Origin: Reticulitermes lucifugus
Taxonomy: Eukaryota > Arthropoda > Insecta > Blattodea > Rhinotermitidae
Direction: 5' to 3'
DNA length: 64,000 bases
NCBI GenBank assembly: GCA_026260175.1
Contig: JAKCWW010000071.1
Coordinates: forward strand, 38,683-102,682
A program made the position numbers and the translations under genes. Positions 12,095 to 23,705 of this stretch are shown here, one piece after another. Under the pieces are notes generated by a model. The model had not been told where the DNA came from, did not search any database, and saw nothing but the letters and a program-made list of their open reading frames with translations. Every line of letters starts with the position of its first letter. The first letter of the stretch is position 1.

Positions 12095-12180
12095 GTGAGT
12101 GGCGTTATTGTTTTTGCTGGATTCGAACCTGGCACCAGCCCCAGCAGGGCAACCATGTACTCATTACAGCACCAACACAG
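12095..12180 (-). mobile_element. Possible tRNA-like SINE head
   Basis: On the minus strand CAGGTTCGAATCC at about 12132-12120 fits a Pol III B box. An upstream A box is not convincing, and no SINE body from the other families follows. Confidence 0.3.
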
Positions 12181-12424
12181 GGCGGATCAGTACGTATGTG
12201 GATTTGTCCACCAGAGTTCCATTCTACTGCACAAAGCCGATGTCTGTCTCTCACACAAAGGCCTGCCTTCTGCTGGGTTTGTCATCGTGTGTTGCGGCAG
12301 TCGCTCCCTTTGAAACACGGAAATTGAAGTAAAGAACCAGCCACGGACAAATGGTAAGAGTTTTTTCGGAGTGTGATCAAAGGGATGAAGGCGAAGACAT
12401 ATAAACAAGAGGACTTGTAAAGGT

Positions 12425-12650
12425 AGAATTGCCCCATTGCTTAAGCACCAATATCTGAAGACGTACAGAGTAGTGGAGATAAATATCCACCTGTTATGGA
12501 CCTTGGAAGGGTGAGGTGAGAGCTTAGCTTCATGGTCCTGTAGATTTCCTCCTGGAGAGTCCCCAGACCCTGCAAGACAAATACCTTTGTCCCTGCCGGG
12601 AATTTAATTCTGCTTGTCCAGCACATAACCGGTCATTTTGCTGACTGAGC
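12425..12650 (-). mobile_element. SINE family B-like, tRNA-derived
   Basis: Read on the minus strand: ACAGCTCAGTCAGC (A-box region, ~12650) is followed by a degenerate B box ending TTCCCGGCAGGG (~12595), then ACAAAGGTATTTGTC, GGGTCTGGGGACTC and CAGGAGGAAATCTAC. The CCCGGCAGGG-plus-T-rich junction is shared with the copies at 61862 and 32100. The 61-codon minus frame here is only SINE read-through. Confidence 0.55.
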
Positions 12651-15600
12651 TGTCACGTATGTCGCTTATGTATTAAGCAGTTGGCGTGCAGTGGCTGTAT
12701 TGCTAGGATCCTATGTAAGCTATTATTTCCCTAAGGTTAAAAATGCTCTCTGTTTTAGATCTGGAGGCATTTATTTTCTATCATAAATGGAATTAATTGT
12801 GTTCTTTCACTATGAATTTGCAACTGGAGGATTGTGTTTATAGTAGTAAAGTGAGAAATTATCACAAATTGTTAGCAGATAAAGATGTGGAAGGAGAAGG
12901 CCACAGCTTCTTTCCAGGAACTATTTCAGCATTTGCCAGAAGAAACTAAGGAAGGCTAAGGAAAACGTCGAGCAGGATAGCCACAATCGGGATTCGAGAC
13001 AGGTACCTCCCAAACTTTGGAAATAATAGGAAAGGCGATCGCAACAAAGTAGTGATTTTTATTGTGGCTGCAAAATAAGGCTGTATAAGAAGCAATGTGT
13101 GGCACACGTAGTGACTGTTATCATGTTCAAGAGTTCCACATTCCCCCAGTAGGGAATATTTTGAGTTTTATTTGGTTCTCTGTTCAAATTCAATCTTTCT
13201 CCTAAACGCTATTGAACGACTGCTTTTGTAGTAGATGTGTGGTGTGTTTTCTTGAGTCTAAGAACCAAACTTTCATGTGTTATTTAAAACAGTTTTGCAG
13301 GCTAACTGTCTCTGGGACCGTTTCCTTCTGTACAATGCGGTCTTTCACATGTTATCTCTACGTATAACACGTGGAAGATCGCGAGCTTCTGTGCACATTT
13401 CTGCGATACGCTTAATGAAACGTAACGAAAGATGGTGGAGAGAAAGAAGGGAGAAGAAAGATGTTCCACGTCGCAGTTTGTCTAAAATATCTATAACATT
13501 ACCACTTATTTTACTCTCCAAACAACATAACTCAAGTTTGATTTGGTTATTATCATACAATTTGTGACACTAAATCAAGTGGGTTTTAGTGAAATCGGTC
13601 TGTTTTGAGGCAAGTTGTAAGGGAGAATGGATGAAACAGAGAGAAGATTTGGCAAGAAGCGCGGAATGGATGCATAACCTCCCCACAAAGAGGAAATCCA
13701 TGGCTAAGTTCCAGTGCTGCAAATCGTTTAGCCAATCCTATCTTTTTTACCAACGACACTGTAAGTACTGTAAAACCTACCTGCAAAAGTACCTGAGATT
13801 ACGAAAACGTACTTTTACTGGAAAAATTTCTGATTATGCGAAAGTAATTTGAGACTGCTTAAGAGTACCTGACGCTGAAACGGAAACACAAATATTAACG
13901 AAGAGTCTTATCAAACATCGTATCTTGATGACACAATTTTATTGCAAAACGTGTTTACTGTACCGTACGCGAGAAGCGACAGTCGCCAGTGACAAACGAA
14001 GAGAAATTCAATCCGACAACCTATTAAAAAACATTGTGGAAAAATCTGACTACTTAAAGTGAAGTGAAAAACACTATCGATTCTGGCAAGAAATTTTGAC
14101 ATCTGCCATCCTTGTAAGTCTCCAGAGCATATGGTAAAGCTAGCTATTACTAAATATTTGTAACTGTACACATAGCGGCCAATTGCTGCATGCAATTTCC
14201 TTCATCAGACGTTCCGACTAAGGTAATTTTACCCATAAAATCTCAAAGCACAAGAGCCTCAAGAGTTCAAACAGTGGCCCTTGTAGTATTATTGACAGCT
14301 CGAAATTAAAAGTTGCGAAGATGCTTGTAGTGTTGTGAAATTCGTAAAAGATTTCATGAAGACCTATAATTTGTTTCAAAATTCGTTAAGAATTATGGGC
14401 ACAAAGGCAAGACAAAGCCACAAACTTTCTTATTTCCTTCTACACAGAGGAAGAAAGCTAAATGTTGGAAGTGGAATTACGTCGTTCCTACAAATCAAGA
14501 ATTGTGGCAGTTTATAATCCACGCACAATTTAAACCACAGAACCTACAAAGTTCAGCTACGTCACTTAAAGAAGCTGCCACACATCGAAACATGCAGCGA
14601 TGCACGATATAAGAATTATACCATAATTTCAAACCCCGCTCGCCACACGGATATTCATGCTCGTTTCTCTGCGTTTTCCTGTGAAGTTAGAGACATCTTA
14701 AGACAGTGTTTATACTATGAGCCACCTCTAACCCGTATATAACTTAAACAGCATTGCGGAAACCTCTACCAACAGGACAGCAGTGTCAATACCAGAGCAG
14801 ATATGTCTAAGTTTACAAGTATTGGGAGAAACTTTACTGTAAAAAGAAATTTACCGTAACAATAACTTTCTTCTTTTGGACAATATATTTGGACAAGTTT
14901 AAATAGTGGCTGCGAATTTGTTAAAACGTAAAGATTTATAAAATAAAGGATAATGTATATTTCAAGTTTGACACAAAAATGAAATTCGAAGCAATAAAGG
15001 TCAATACGTCTAAAAAGTATGTAAATGTAGCCCACTAAAATATAATACCACGTCAACAAAGTAAGGCTACATAAATTGTAAGTGAGGGTACGTGTCTGTG
15101 TCTACAGCAAACCCAGTTTAAAACACCAGTGCTCTTGACACACACTGTAATGGACCCAGTTTCCCTTTTGCCAAAACAGAATTCTGCGGATGACAGTAAA
15201 CAAAACGTACAAGTATGGAAATATTGCTTAATGGTTACAAATTGCAAAAGCAAAATTCTACGAACATCAAGTGAACTGTGGTAATATAGACGACAGTCCT
15301 ACAGTTCGATTTAATTTAACGAATAGCAATTAAACAAGAATTAACAACCACAAATTCGATACATTTGAAAGTAATTGGAAGAACTTCATTAATACGGTAT
15401 AGTACACACATGTTTACGCTGAAACTTACTCACGCGAATCAGTTCAATTATTTTTGCTGGAATCCAATCTGAACATCGCCCCTCCCGGATAAGATGCAAT
15501 TAAGTATATAACACACGCATTTTATAACGTTAAAATAATTTGAAATGAATAAGAATATATGATCAGTGTGAAACGTACTTCTAGATTTTCGTATCCCTTT

Positions 15601-17327
15601 ATTGCGGTCAGTACTTTTCGCCAGCAGATAACATAAAGAAAACTAAAACACTGCAAGCTTATATCTGCTCCCCTTACGTCACATAAAGCTATGATATTCT
15701 GTAGAAAATAAATTTCAAAATACCATATAAATTATAGGAATTACTGTTCCTGGGCGCCAGAGCGTGACAGTCTAACTGTTTACCCAAAAAATACAAGGAC
15801 AGTAACTAATTCCATGGAACATAGTCGCTCGGGTAAAAAGGAAATTCCCCACATTTTATGAAATCCCAACTTCGATACCGTGTTTATTAGAGACACCAAT
15901 TAATTCTGCTCTAGCCACTTCAATCCCATAAAAATCCGCATAAATAATTCCCTTAAGATTCGTTTTAATATTATCCTCTCAAATAACACTACGTTTACTC
16001 TTCTTAGCCATCCGCTAGACAACCACAGTTTATATTCTACCAGATTTATACTTCCCTCTTGCATATGCGGATTAGACAATCGTAGGTCTTGCACGTCCAA
16101 AGAACTCAACTGAAATGTTTGGGAACAGCCATGTTATAAGTGAGGTAGACTATTAAACATGCCAAGACGTTAGAGTAACAGCCAGTATTAATTGACAATT
16201 TTTCTGTTTTTTGCAGGTAAGAAATGCTTCTACACACGAAAATAATATATGGATGCCATTTTGTCCGAAAAGGTAAGATAGGAACTCACATTCTTACAGA
16301 AAGATAAATACAATATTTTTAAAGGGGTTGAGTAGTGACTTTCTGTGTGATTCGACTGCAAGTTAAACTGAGTACCCGTGCTGCCAGGTCTCCATGACTC
16401 ATACTTTTCTAGGTTAATAAAATTCGCGAGCAAATTTTTTGGTTCCATTAAAAAGAAGGAAGCAGCCCATTTTGTCATGTCGGCAGGAAATTGCCGCTGT
16501 TTCTTGCATTAAATAAATACAGTTTTAAAAACCACGATACCGATACATGTAACAGCGATATTATTATATTCCAAACAATAAAACTGAGACATCTTATTTT
16601 TTCACTCCTTTTTTAAAACTAGACCGCTGAGGACATCCTCTAGGAAGTAAAGAACAACAGTATCGCTATTGGCATGATTCATGAAAGTTTGAATATTCAC
16701 CACACAATTACAGTGTCAAGGATATTGTCGAGAGAGTGAACACATTCCGAAGTGTATAAAAGAGAAAGGGAGTATGAATAGGCAGGAGTACGTCGTCGGT
16801 AGCCTATTGCTCCGATCAGTCAAAGAGGGCGCGAAGGTCCGTGTGGGGCGTCGAGTGCCGAGACAAAATTATCCACCCAAAACAGAGTAACTTACCGCAT
16901 TCAGACGGATTTTCAAAGGGCTGTGATAGCCGCCTGCTACAGACAAATTTCTTATACAAAATGTTAAAGTATGTAGAGCACCAACACGCCGCCCCATTTC
17001 TTCTGCTGCACTGCGTTACATGTAACAACACAACCATCTATTCTCAACGCTGCCATCACTGAGGGAACTTCGGAGTTTACGATTCTACAGTTCAAAATCA
17101 ACCCCAAACAAAATATTTATATGTAAGAGTACGAAGCATGCGTTTTCACTTATCGATAGCGTAACTGAATCACTGAAAATAAAACTCGCACTCAATCTAC
17201 TAGTTTTTCTAAAATATGCGAGTAAACTCTGGGAGACTTACAGGTCTATGAATCTAAAAAAAAAAAAAAAATCTGTAATTAATATAGATATGAAGCAGTT
17301 TCTTGTTTATATTATTCCAGAAACCAA
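12651..17327. other. Unassigned DNA
   Basis: The longest stretch in the left half with nothing assigned. A 15-A run lies at about 17258-17272. A TATA-like GTATAAAAG at about 16755 has no initiator at the usual spacing. Frames of up to 97 codons (e.g. 13277-13567 plus, 14766-15059 minus) carry no known motif. Confidence 0.5.
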
Positions 17328-17329
17328 TA

Positions 17330-17548
17330 CAGGTAGGTCCCGTTTTACGACGGTCCATTTTACGACTTTTCACATTAACGACTGTTTCAAAATATTACCT
17401 TAAATATTAGTACATACTTGGAAAAATTTTAGGAATTTTGGAACCTATCTCGTTCAATTACATTATATTTTGGTCTCGTTTTAAGACTTTTCATTTTACG
17501 ACCCTGTTTTGCTGGAACCTAACCCTGTCGTAAAACGGGTCCTACCTG
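17330..17548. mobile_element. pogo/Tigger-like MITE with TA duplication
   Basis: Terminal inverted repeats of about 24 bp (CAGGTAGGTCCCGTTTTACG at the left, reverse complement at the right) enclose 219 bp. A TA dinucleotide lies on each side (17328-17329, 17549-17550), the target duplication of Tc1/mariner/pogo elements. Inner copies of the TTTTACGAC motif recur three more times. No transposase is encoded, so movement would need one supplied in trans. Family assignment rests on TIR style and TA target. Confidence 0.85.
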
Positions 17549-17645
17549 TATAAGTTTGATAAAATCTTTTAGAACAACGTGGAGAAAAAATGGCTTATTT
17601 TCTAGAGGTAAACAGGAGGATAACAAGGGTAGTTTTATCTGATTG

Positions 17646-17906
17646 CCGATCGCAGTGGCCGCGCGGTCTAAGGCGTGGGTCTGCGGCCGCTTGCTTGCTG
17701 GGATTGAGAGTTCGAATCCCGCCGGAGGCATCGATGTCTCTCTCTTGTGAGTGTTGTTTGTTGTCAGAAGTCTCTGCGTCGGGCTGATTACTCGTCCAGA
17801 GGAATCCTACCGAGTGTGGTGTGCCTTAACTGAGTGTCATCGTGAAGCCTCGATAATGAGGAGGCCATGGCCCACTAGGGGCTGTTGTTCCATGGGAAGA
17901 AAATCA
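17646..17906 (+). mobile_element. tRNA-derived SINE family A, copy 1
   Basis: The head resembles a Leu/Ser-type tRNA: A-box region CAGTGGCCGCGCGG (17653-) and B box GAGTTCGAATCCC. The tRNA-unrelated body contains GTCTCTCTCTTGTGAG, GTCTCTGCGTCGGGCTGA, CCAGAGGAATCCTACC and GAGGCCATGGCCCACTAG, then a short A-rich end. A perfect 10-bp target duplication TATCTGATTG flanks it (17636-17645, 17907-17916). Copies 2 and 3 are at 25465 and 63755. Antisense and sense frames over it are repeat-derived, not genes. Confidence 0.9.
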
Positions 17907-18160
17907 TATCTGATTGTTATCATGGATCGACAATGCAACTTACACATGATAAGACGCTATGAAATTTGTTGTTTTATCAAGGCTCTCAGCAACCCTCGAC
18001 AACTAGCAGGAGTAATAATAGCAAGCTCTAAGACCATGCCATCTGAAATGTTTGACTCTAGGCTCAAACAATTTCCACTTACTAATAACGAATAAGAGAA
18101 CAGTTTAAATCCATGCACAACCCGTTTTAGTAAAGAACAGAACCTTTTTCTTTTCTACTG

Positions 18161-18262
18161 CACGCGAAGAATATTTACAAACGAAATATTGCTTCAAAAA
18201 CAGAAAAGGGGCTTCTTAAGTCACTTAATGACGCTGTTTAAACTTCAAAGTTAAGAAATGTA
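18161..18262 (+). repeat. ~100-bp direct repeat, left copy
   Basis: GCACGCGAAG, AATATTGCTTCAAAAACAG, CTTCTTAAGTCA, CGCTGTTTAAAC and GTTAAGAAAT occur in this order and again, about 80 percent identical by eye over 78 bp, at 18959-19058. The pair brackets a possible transposase remnant. Confidence 0.75.
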
Positions 18263-18334
18263 CCATTAAAGACCTTTTGGAATGAAGAAGCTAATGGATT
18301 TTGACTGCAGTATCACCGCGAAGAAAATAATTTT

Positions 18335-18736
18335 AAACTACTTCATTTGCTTCCACGTCTAACCAGCAAACACGGTTAAGTTCATCTGTGAGGAGCAGTT
18401 CAAATGATTCTAAGCATCACTTTAGAATACATCATTCAGAGTCACACTTATTTTTTGCTGCTCTTTAAATTCACATTTTACACTGTGTTTGTCTAAGTTA
18501 CTTACCCATTTCACGTTGGTCGAGTCCAGCCTAGCACATGACTGAGAAGGGGGATCAGCGATATTGTCGTTATAGCAATCACTACTGTCACTGTCTTATG
18601 AAACACTGAACCTTTCGTCACTACTTGAAAAACTGTCACTTGCTTCCACAACAACTCTTTTCTCATTTTCTTCTTCTAATACACACAAAACAAAACTGAA
18701 ATCCGCATCAACGTAGCGTTTCCTTGGTTCAGCCAT
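18335..18736 (-). pseudogene. Possible piggyBac-like transposase N-terminus remnant
   Basis: From an ATG at 18736 the minus strand reads 46 codons beginning MAEPRKRYVDADFSF, with an acidic Glu-rich stretch followed by Ser/Asp-rich sequence, then an in-frame stop. The same frame continues as DSDSSDCYNDN. After a stop and a frame change, ESFELLLTDELNRV appears near 18395, resembling the start of the piggyBac DDE domain, where a FELFFTDEL-type motif is typical. An acidic, low-complexity N-terminus before that motif fits the family. Downstream sequence no longer matches. It is broken by at least two stops and one frameshift. Alternative: an unrelated decayed exon. The bracketing direct repeats are not a known piggyBac feature. 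Confidence 0.35.
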
Positions 18737-18958
18737 GTCTGTTTGCAGGCTGCTCGCAGATCAGAGCATTCTAGGCATAAAATAGTACGTTTCAAACTCT
18801 GCCTGTCCAGTGAAGTCAGAAGCTGTTAAGATAGTTCCAATCATTGACCTAGAGTGCACTGCCTGTCAAAGCTATTCGTGCTAACGAAATTCGACACAAA
18901 AACGAACAAAATATGCAATACTGCATCAGAACGAAATACGTATAGCGTTGGAAACCGC

Positions 18959-19058
18959 ACGAAGTCTTTAAGTTCTCGCGTAATATTGCTTTGAAAACAG
19001 GTAAGGTGTTTCTTAAGCCATTTAATAGCGCTGTTTAAACATCTGAGTTAAGAAATTC
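18959..19058 (+). repeat. ~100-bp direct repeat, right copy
   Basis: Partner of 18161-18262, same orientation, roughly 800 bp apart. The best-conserved block is TTAAG...TTTAAT...CGCTGTTTAAACAT...GTTAAGAAATT. Confidence 0.75.
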
Positions 19059-19469
19059 AGGTGGAGGACTAGTTGATAACAAAAGGTAAGTTCCTTTGGC
19101 TCGTAAAATGACTATAGTAGAAGTTTTTAAAGTAGTTCATGTGTTTCCCGCGTTCAATCGGGCGTAAGTGTCTGTCATTCATTCCGTAAAAACCTGTCCG
19201 ACACACGCCGCAAAGATTTGGTTCACTGTAGCACTGGGTACACGCGTAAAATTCAGTGTATTATCCGGCCTGTAGCCAGTGAGGTAAGACATTAAAATCT
19301 TATTCAGAATAGCCGACAATACAGTTAACATCAAGCCGGGTACCTCAGGAATAAAATCCTTAAATATCACTTCTATATCACTGTATTCGGGAAGTACCCC
19401 TTCGTTATAACACATTCTCTATGCGATTGGCAACGTGTTGGAAATCGGGACTCTATTTCCGCCGTGGGC

Positions 19470-19622
19470 TGAAACTTTTCTGAAAGTTAGGATTCTTGGG
19501 TGTTAGGCTGTGTCTACTGGTAAACGGTTACAGTCGCTTCGAAGCATCGGTACGGATTAACTTACCAAAAGAACTAAATCCTCAGCAACACCACTGTGAG
19601 AACTTCTAATCTCGCTTGGAAT
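19470..19622 (-). mobile_element. Retroposon fragment with EVLTVVLLRI-type reading frame
   Basis: On the minus strand the translation ARLEVLTVVLLRI, then a stop, then FFW and RCFEATVTVYQ matches, from memory, a repeat-derived FEVLTAVLLRI peptide seen widely in insect genome annotations. Frame is interrupted by two stops. Exact family unknown to me. Confidence 0.4.
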
Positions 19623-20094
19623 GTTTCTCTTTGCCTCCACCTCCAAACCCTGCCTCCTATACAGTGGGCTTTCCCTAGGAGGTAAAGTGGCCTAAGAGCT
19701 GATTCCACAATTCCATCCAGCATCAAGGTCAGGAATGCTTGCAGCCTTCCTTCAAACACCTCCCAAATATCTTCACAGCAGGACAAGCAACATTTAGGTC
19801 TTTTTATTTATAATACGTTTACCCTAGTATGGCGAAACCACTCTCCGCAGCCTCTTACTTGAGGTAACAGAAAGGTAGCAAAACTGTACGTATAACATAA
19901 AGCTGAGACGCTTTCGGATCTTTGGAGCCTGGGCTCCTCTCAGACGGTCATAACATTTGTTCCACTGGGGTCGCATTTCTTGGAAGTTATTAAGGGTATG
20001 TTATAACTTATCTTTTAAAAATTTATATCTACGTTGTTTTTGTGTTAAATTTATGGGTCATACGTAACCTCAAGAATTTAACCCGTATTTTTCG
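19623..20094. other. Unassigned DNA
   Basis: Nothing recognised apart from the start of a minus 70-codon frame that runs into the retroposon fragment on its left. Confidence 0.5.
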
Positions 20095-20445
20095 TAATTA
20101 GCTCGTAAACGGCGCGATTTTCGGAAAATATGCATTTGACCTAAATTGTATGTTTCAATTTTCTCTACAACATTTTTCTGCGATTTTTTCTTGTGTCTTC
20201 ATATTTTCCGATTTTAACTAAACTCGAATTTTCTCAACAGATTTCAAATAAATCTCTAATGCCGAATTTGACAAAAATCAGTCCAGTGGGAACCGAGTTG
20301 TTCCATGCGGACAGACTGACAGATGGGCAGACAGGCGTGCGGAGGGATGGACGGACAGGCAGGCAGAGGGGCGGATGGACGACAGACAGACATGACAAAG
20401 CTAATAGCTGTTTTTCGAAACTTTGCGAACGCGACTAAAAATCAG
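20095..20445 (+). repeat. Dispersed repeat family E, copy 1
   Basis: Shares with 29990-30330: GATTTTCGG, TTTTCTCTACAAC, AATTTTCTC-ACAGATTT, CCAGTGGGAAC, GTTGTTCCATGCGGAC, a (GACA)n/(GGAC)n tract, GACATGAC-AAG and TTGCGAACGCG. In this copy the tetranucleotide tract has grown into a longer, mixed GACAGGCAGG-type array. No coding capacity; probably a non-autonomous element fragment. Confidence 0.8.
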
Positions 20446-22690
20446 TAAATTCAACACATAAAAAACCGTCTGCACAAACTCGCCGAAGAAGTTTTGTGTC
20501 TTACTCATCCCATTATTACTTCACTTATGGATCTGATAGTTTCTTAAAGGCGTCTCATTATGCACTTCAGTAAGCGACTTTAATCGTATTTCAGCACCGA
20601 ACCTGGCAACTCCTTGACCCTTATACCATAGCGGTGTTACGACCACAAAACAGGATTAAATAATTTCAGAGCGGAAACTAAATCTCTCTGGAGAAATGGG
20701 ATGTGTTGTTTGACCACCACCACCACTTATATGCTGATAAAGCTTGAGCGAGTTTGCCTCTTAGCTAAGTACCCAAGATTTGTGTTACTAGAAGTCAAAG
20801 GGCGTTAAAAGCTGCGGTGTTGAACTTCTCTTCCATCCGCATCCTGGCACTGAGCAGTTTAGAGCGAAAGCATTCCCTTGGCCGCAAAACTGACGTGTCT
20901 GGATGTAAAGTAATGGTAGCCCCAATGTCCGAGGTTTAACAGTGTAGCCCGAACAGTCACACGTTGTTACGTAGAGGTAGTCGTCAAGAACCTTGCATTT
21001 GGCTCACTGGATGCCATTGGGTAATTCTGATGTTGCATAATGACGCTTTTTCAGCTACTGAAGTTACACAATACCTCATACAAAGAGAATAAAATATCTG
21101 AAAAGGGACAATCATGGCCTGTATGTACGTGTTTTTTACTGTAATGACTAATAAGGCAGGCGTAAGTTACATCATCAGTTATATATACTGTATGTTACTT
21201 TAGTTTCATATTTGCCTCTCTGAAACTTTATTAATGTTATTATTACATTTTCTAAATTTTCTGAGTCTTTTCTCTAAAATCCCGATCGAAAGGAGGTAGT
21301 CGCCTTATATTCGGGCTCAGACGGCGCATTCGTTCACCCACAGAAAAGAAAGCCATGCAAAGCGCGTAACAACCTAGGATTCGGAAACCGGCACCTCTGT
21401 AAACAGACACGGGTAGTGCTACGGAACTGACTTCCATACTGCGCCGAGGTCAAGACTGAGTACAGATATATTTCCAATCCCCAGTATGCCTTCATGACTT
21501 GCACAGGGACACTTTACCTTTAACTTCTCACAACTATAGCAGCCTGCGTGGTGTTTCAGTGACTAAATCATTTATCAAGAACAATGTTCCCCAGAGTTTC
21601 TTCTGTGGAATACTAGTATTATAATAGACAGCAATGTTTGTAGCAAGAGTACGCGTATTTTTAAACACTGTAATTTACTGTATAAAAACAAAATCATCCT
21701 AAAGCAGAAATACGAAGGAATTTTGATGCAAAAATCAATTTTAAAATCGTGATAGAATTCAGGGTTTCTAAACTTTATAGAATGGTGCCTCTACGCTTAG
21801 CAAAGTCTTCATCAAACTTTCGCCCCTTCCCATAACTTTATATGTAAGCGCGTGTATAAAATTTTAATTTGCACATTCTATATTACATAACAATTCAACT
21901 ATTCCAAGCCCCGCGCCACTCCACGGTGCACACCGGTTAAAAACCTCTGCCTATGACAATGAGACCCAACTTTTTCTGTTCTATAATGTAGGATTTTCCG
22001 AGGGTCAATGAACGAGGCTCAAGTTACGTCAGTCATGATGTCTGCGAGCAGTCTGACACTTTAATCTAGCCCACCATTGGCCACCACGTAAAGAAGACCT
22101 AGAAAGTACGTTCGGCATATGTAGAGAGTGTTTTTATCTGCTTGACCGATAAGCGCCGGCCCAACGCTCCGCCCGAGGCTCTGCCAGTGGTGCGTCGTAC
22201 GCCGCGTCTCGGAGAGGTTTAATAGTTGATTACGGGAGCTAGACAAACGATCGCAATGAAAATAACTTTTAGAAAGTCTAATAAAAACTCACTACAGCGT
22301 CGGGTCGGCGTTTAGAAGTCAAGTAGGGCAAAACACTCTCTATTTCCTACTTACCTTACAGCAGGACAAGGGGCAGGTGGGGTGAAAGGAAACCAGTACT
22401 AGACCCTAGTATTCTTGCATCTATGACCTATGTTGTCAATAAGAAATTCACTACTAGATTACTGAAAGAGGGTTTTAGCCTTTCGTATTTCCTTCACTAT
22501 ATGGTGTAACTCTCATCCCACTGTGAAATACGCTTTTCACTTGCCGCACTCAATAAATTTCCGTGTTGAAATCCACTCTATAGTCATCGAGAATGACGTA
22601 TATGTGCAAATTAATTGCAATACATTTACCAGAATGTGTATATCCAACGTTGTGATGCACACATGTGTAAACACGGTGTCATAATCTTTT
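20446..22690. other. Unassigned DNA
   Basis: No gene, SINE or palindrome seen. Frames are at most about 61 codons. Confidence 0.5.
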
Positions 22691-22754
22691 GCTATTAACC
22701 AACAAATGCATCGAATTGTCATAGATTTAAAATAATATTTTTCAAACACTATAC

Positions 22755-22787
22755 TACATGTTTCGGACCTTATTGGTCCATCATCAG
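22755..22787 (-). ncRNA. Hammerhead ribozyme-like motif, intact core
   Basis: Minus strand: CTGATGA (22787-22781), T, stem II GGACC-AATAA-GGTCC (perfect 5 bp), GAAAC (22764-22760), stem III ACATGT (22761-22756), then A. Stem I is weak because three bases present in the partner arm are missing downstream. Confidence 0.6.
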
Positions 22788-22990
22788 GGATTACATCAAT
22801 TGTTGTTGCATAGAACAATAGAAGGGTACCGTGAACACCTCCATCACATCCACACACTGCTCTAATTTACAGTGTAACAGTACTGTTTGCTACACATACG
22901 AGTACTCACTACACAGAGAATTACGATCTGTTCTACATACATAGGAGGCCAAAATACTGTTAAGTAATTTTTTTATGTAAGAACAATTGA

Positions 22991-23039
22991 TGTACTCCTT
23001 GATGATGGACAAGTAAGGTCCGAAACATGTAGGAGTATA
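22991..23039 (+). ncRNA. Hammerhead ribozyme-like motif, mutated core, strong stem I
   Basis: Stem I TGTACTCC (22991-22998) pairs with GGAGTATA (23032-23039) over 8 bp including one G-T wobble. The core is TTGATGA instead of CTGATGA, so the invariant C is lost. GAAAC is at 23022-23026 and ACATGT at 23025-23030. Loss of that C should abolish cleavage. Confidence 0.6.
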
Positions 23040-23098
23040 GAGTTTTAAAAATATTATTGTACATCTATGAAAATTGTGTGCATTTGTTGGTTAATAGA

Positions 23099-23597
23099 AA
23101 AAAATCGAGTATAATGCACGGAGTGGAAAATATAATTTAAAAAAACAGTGTCATGATTTTGCGAAATATGGAGTGATTATATGCTACATTGTTATTCTAA
23201 TAAATGCATTCTTCAGAAGAGTTTTATACATAAACCTCAGTAACTATAACGGCTTCGTAGATCTGTTTTCTTTTATATTCAAAAATGTGTCTGTACTTTT
23301 ATCACTAATAAGACTACAAATACTGTTTTACCCCAAGCTTATAGCATTCGTTTCCCCCCTGAGACTGAAGTCAACATAATTGGATTCCTAACATTTACCA
23401 AGGAGAAGAATTTATAGCGATAGGTTTAATTTCGGCGACTGACTTCGATTGGGATATTCGGAAATCACAGTCCTTAAATTGTACATATATTTTTAACACA
23501 AGAAGGACCAAGTAACACTGAGATATCAATCCAGTTCCACCGTTATAATAATTCGCTTATGTTTCTTTAAGATATCGGCCCCTGGAGATTCAAGTTT
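23099..23597. other. Unassigned DNA
   Basis: A 68-codon plus frame (23173-23379) without motifs; nothing else. Confidence 0.5.
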
Positions 23598-23705
23598 TCT
23601 ACGATGCTATATTATGTCGATTGGTAAACAGTTGCCGGCGTCACGAAAGACGGCAGTGTCTCCGAAACGTCGGTAACTATTTACCGGTCGACATGACGTA
23701 ACGTC
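23598..23705. repeat. Small palindromic element related to family P2
   Basis: The left arm ACGATGCTATATTATGTCGA-TTGGTAAACAGTTGCCG is the inverted counterpart of CGGTAACTATTTACCGGTCG-ACATGACGTAACGT. The inner part holds GGCAG-TGT-CTCC followed by GAAACGTC, like the 4463 element, with the upstream core degraded to ACGAAAGA. Confidence 0.7.

Larger units (their letters stand above)
22691..23098. repeat. Palindromic element with two hammerhead-like motifs (family P1)
   Basis: Inverted arms of roughly 100 bp (about 22691-22790 and 22996-23098) run from ATTAACCAACAAATGCA inward through an AATATTTTT block to a CATGTTTCGGACC / GGTCCGAAACATG block. The centre (~200 bp) is unrelated unique sequence. 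Arms are clearly more diverged than in the 3171 element. A shorter relative with the same outer ends lies at 33205-33375. Confidence 0.85.

Noticed and set aside
13589-13852. 87-codon frame with HCKYCK motif
   Set aside because: Only one Cys pair, no zinc-finger spacing with His partners, and no continuation.
16750-16830. GTATAAAAG as a promoter
   Set aside because: The nearest TCAGT initiator is about 60 bp away, too far for a TATA partner, and no recognised gene follows.
17646-17735. Possible functional tRNA gene (GAGTTCGAATCCC B box)
   Set aside because: Followed by a conserved non-tRNA body seen in two other copies and flanked by target duplications, so it is a SINE head. The same applies to 25471 and 61862.
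19905-19960. Hammerhead-like reading on the minus strand near GAAAGCGTC
   Set aside because: CTGAGAG is not a valid core and stem III cannot pair; not supported.
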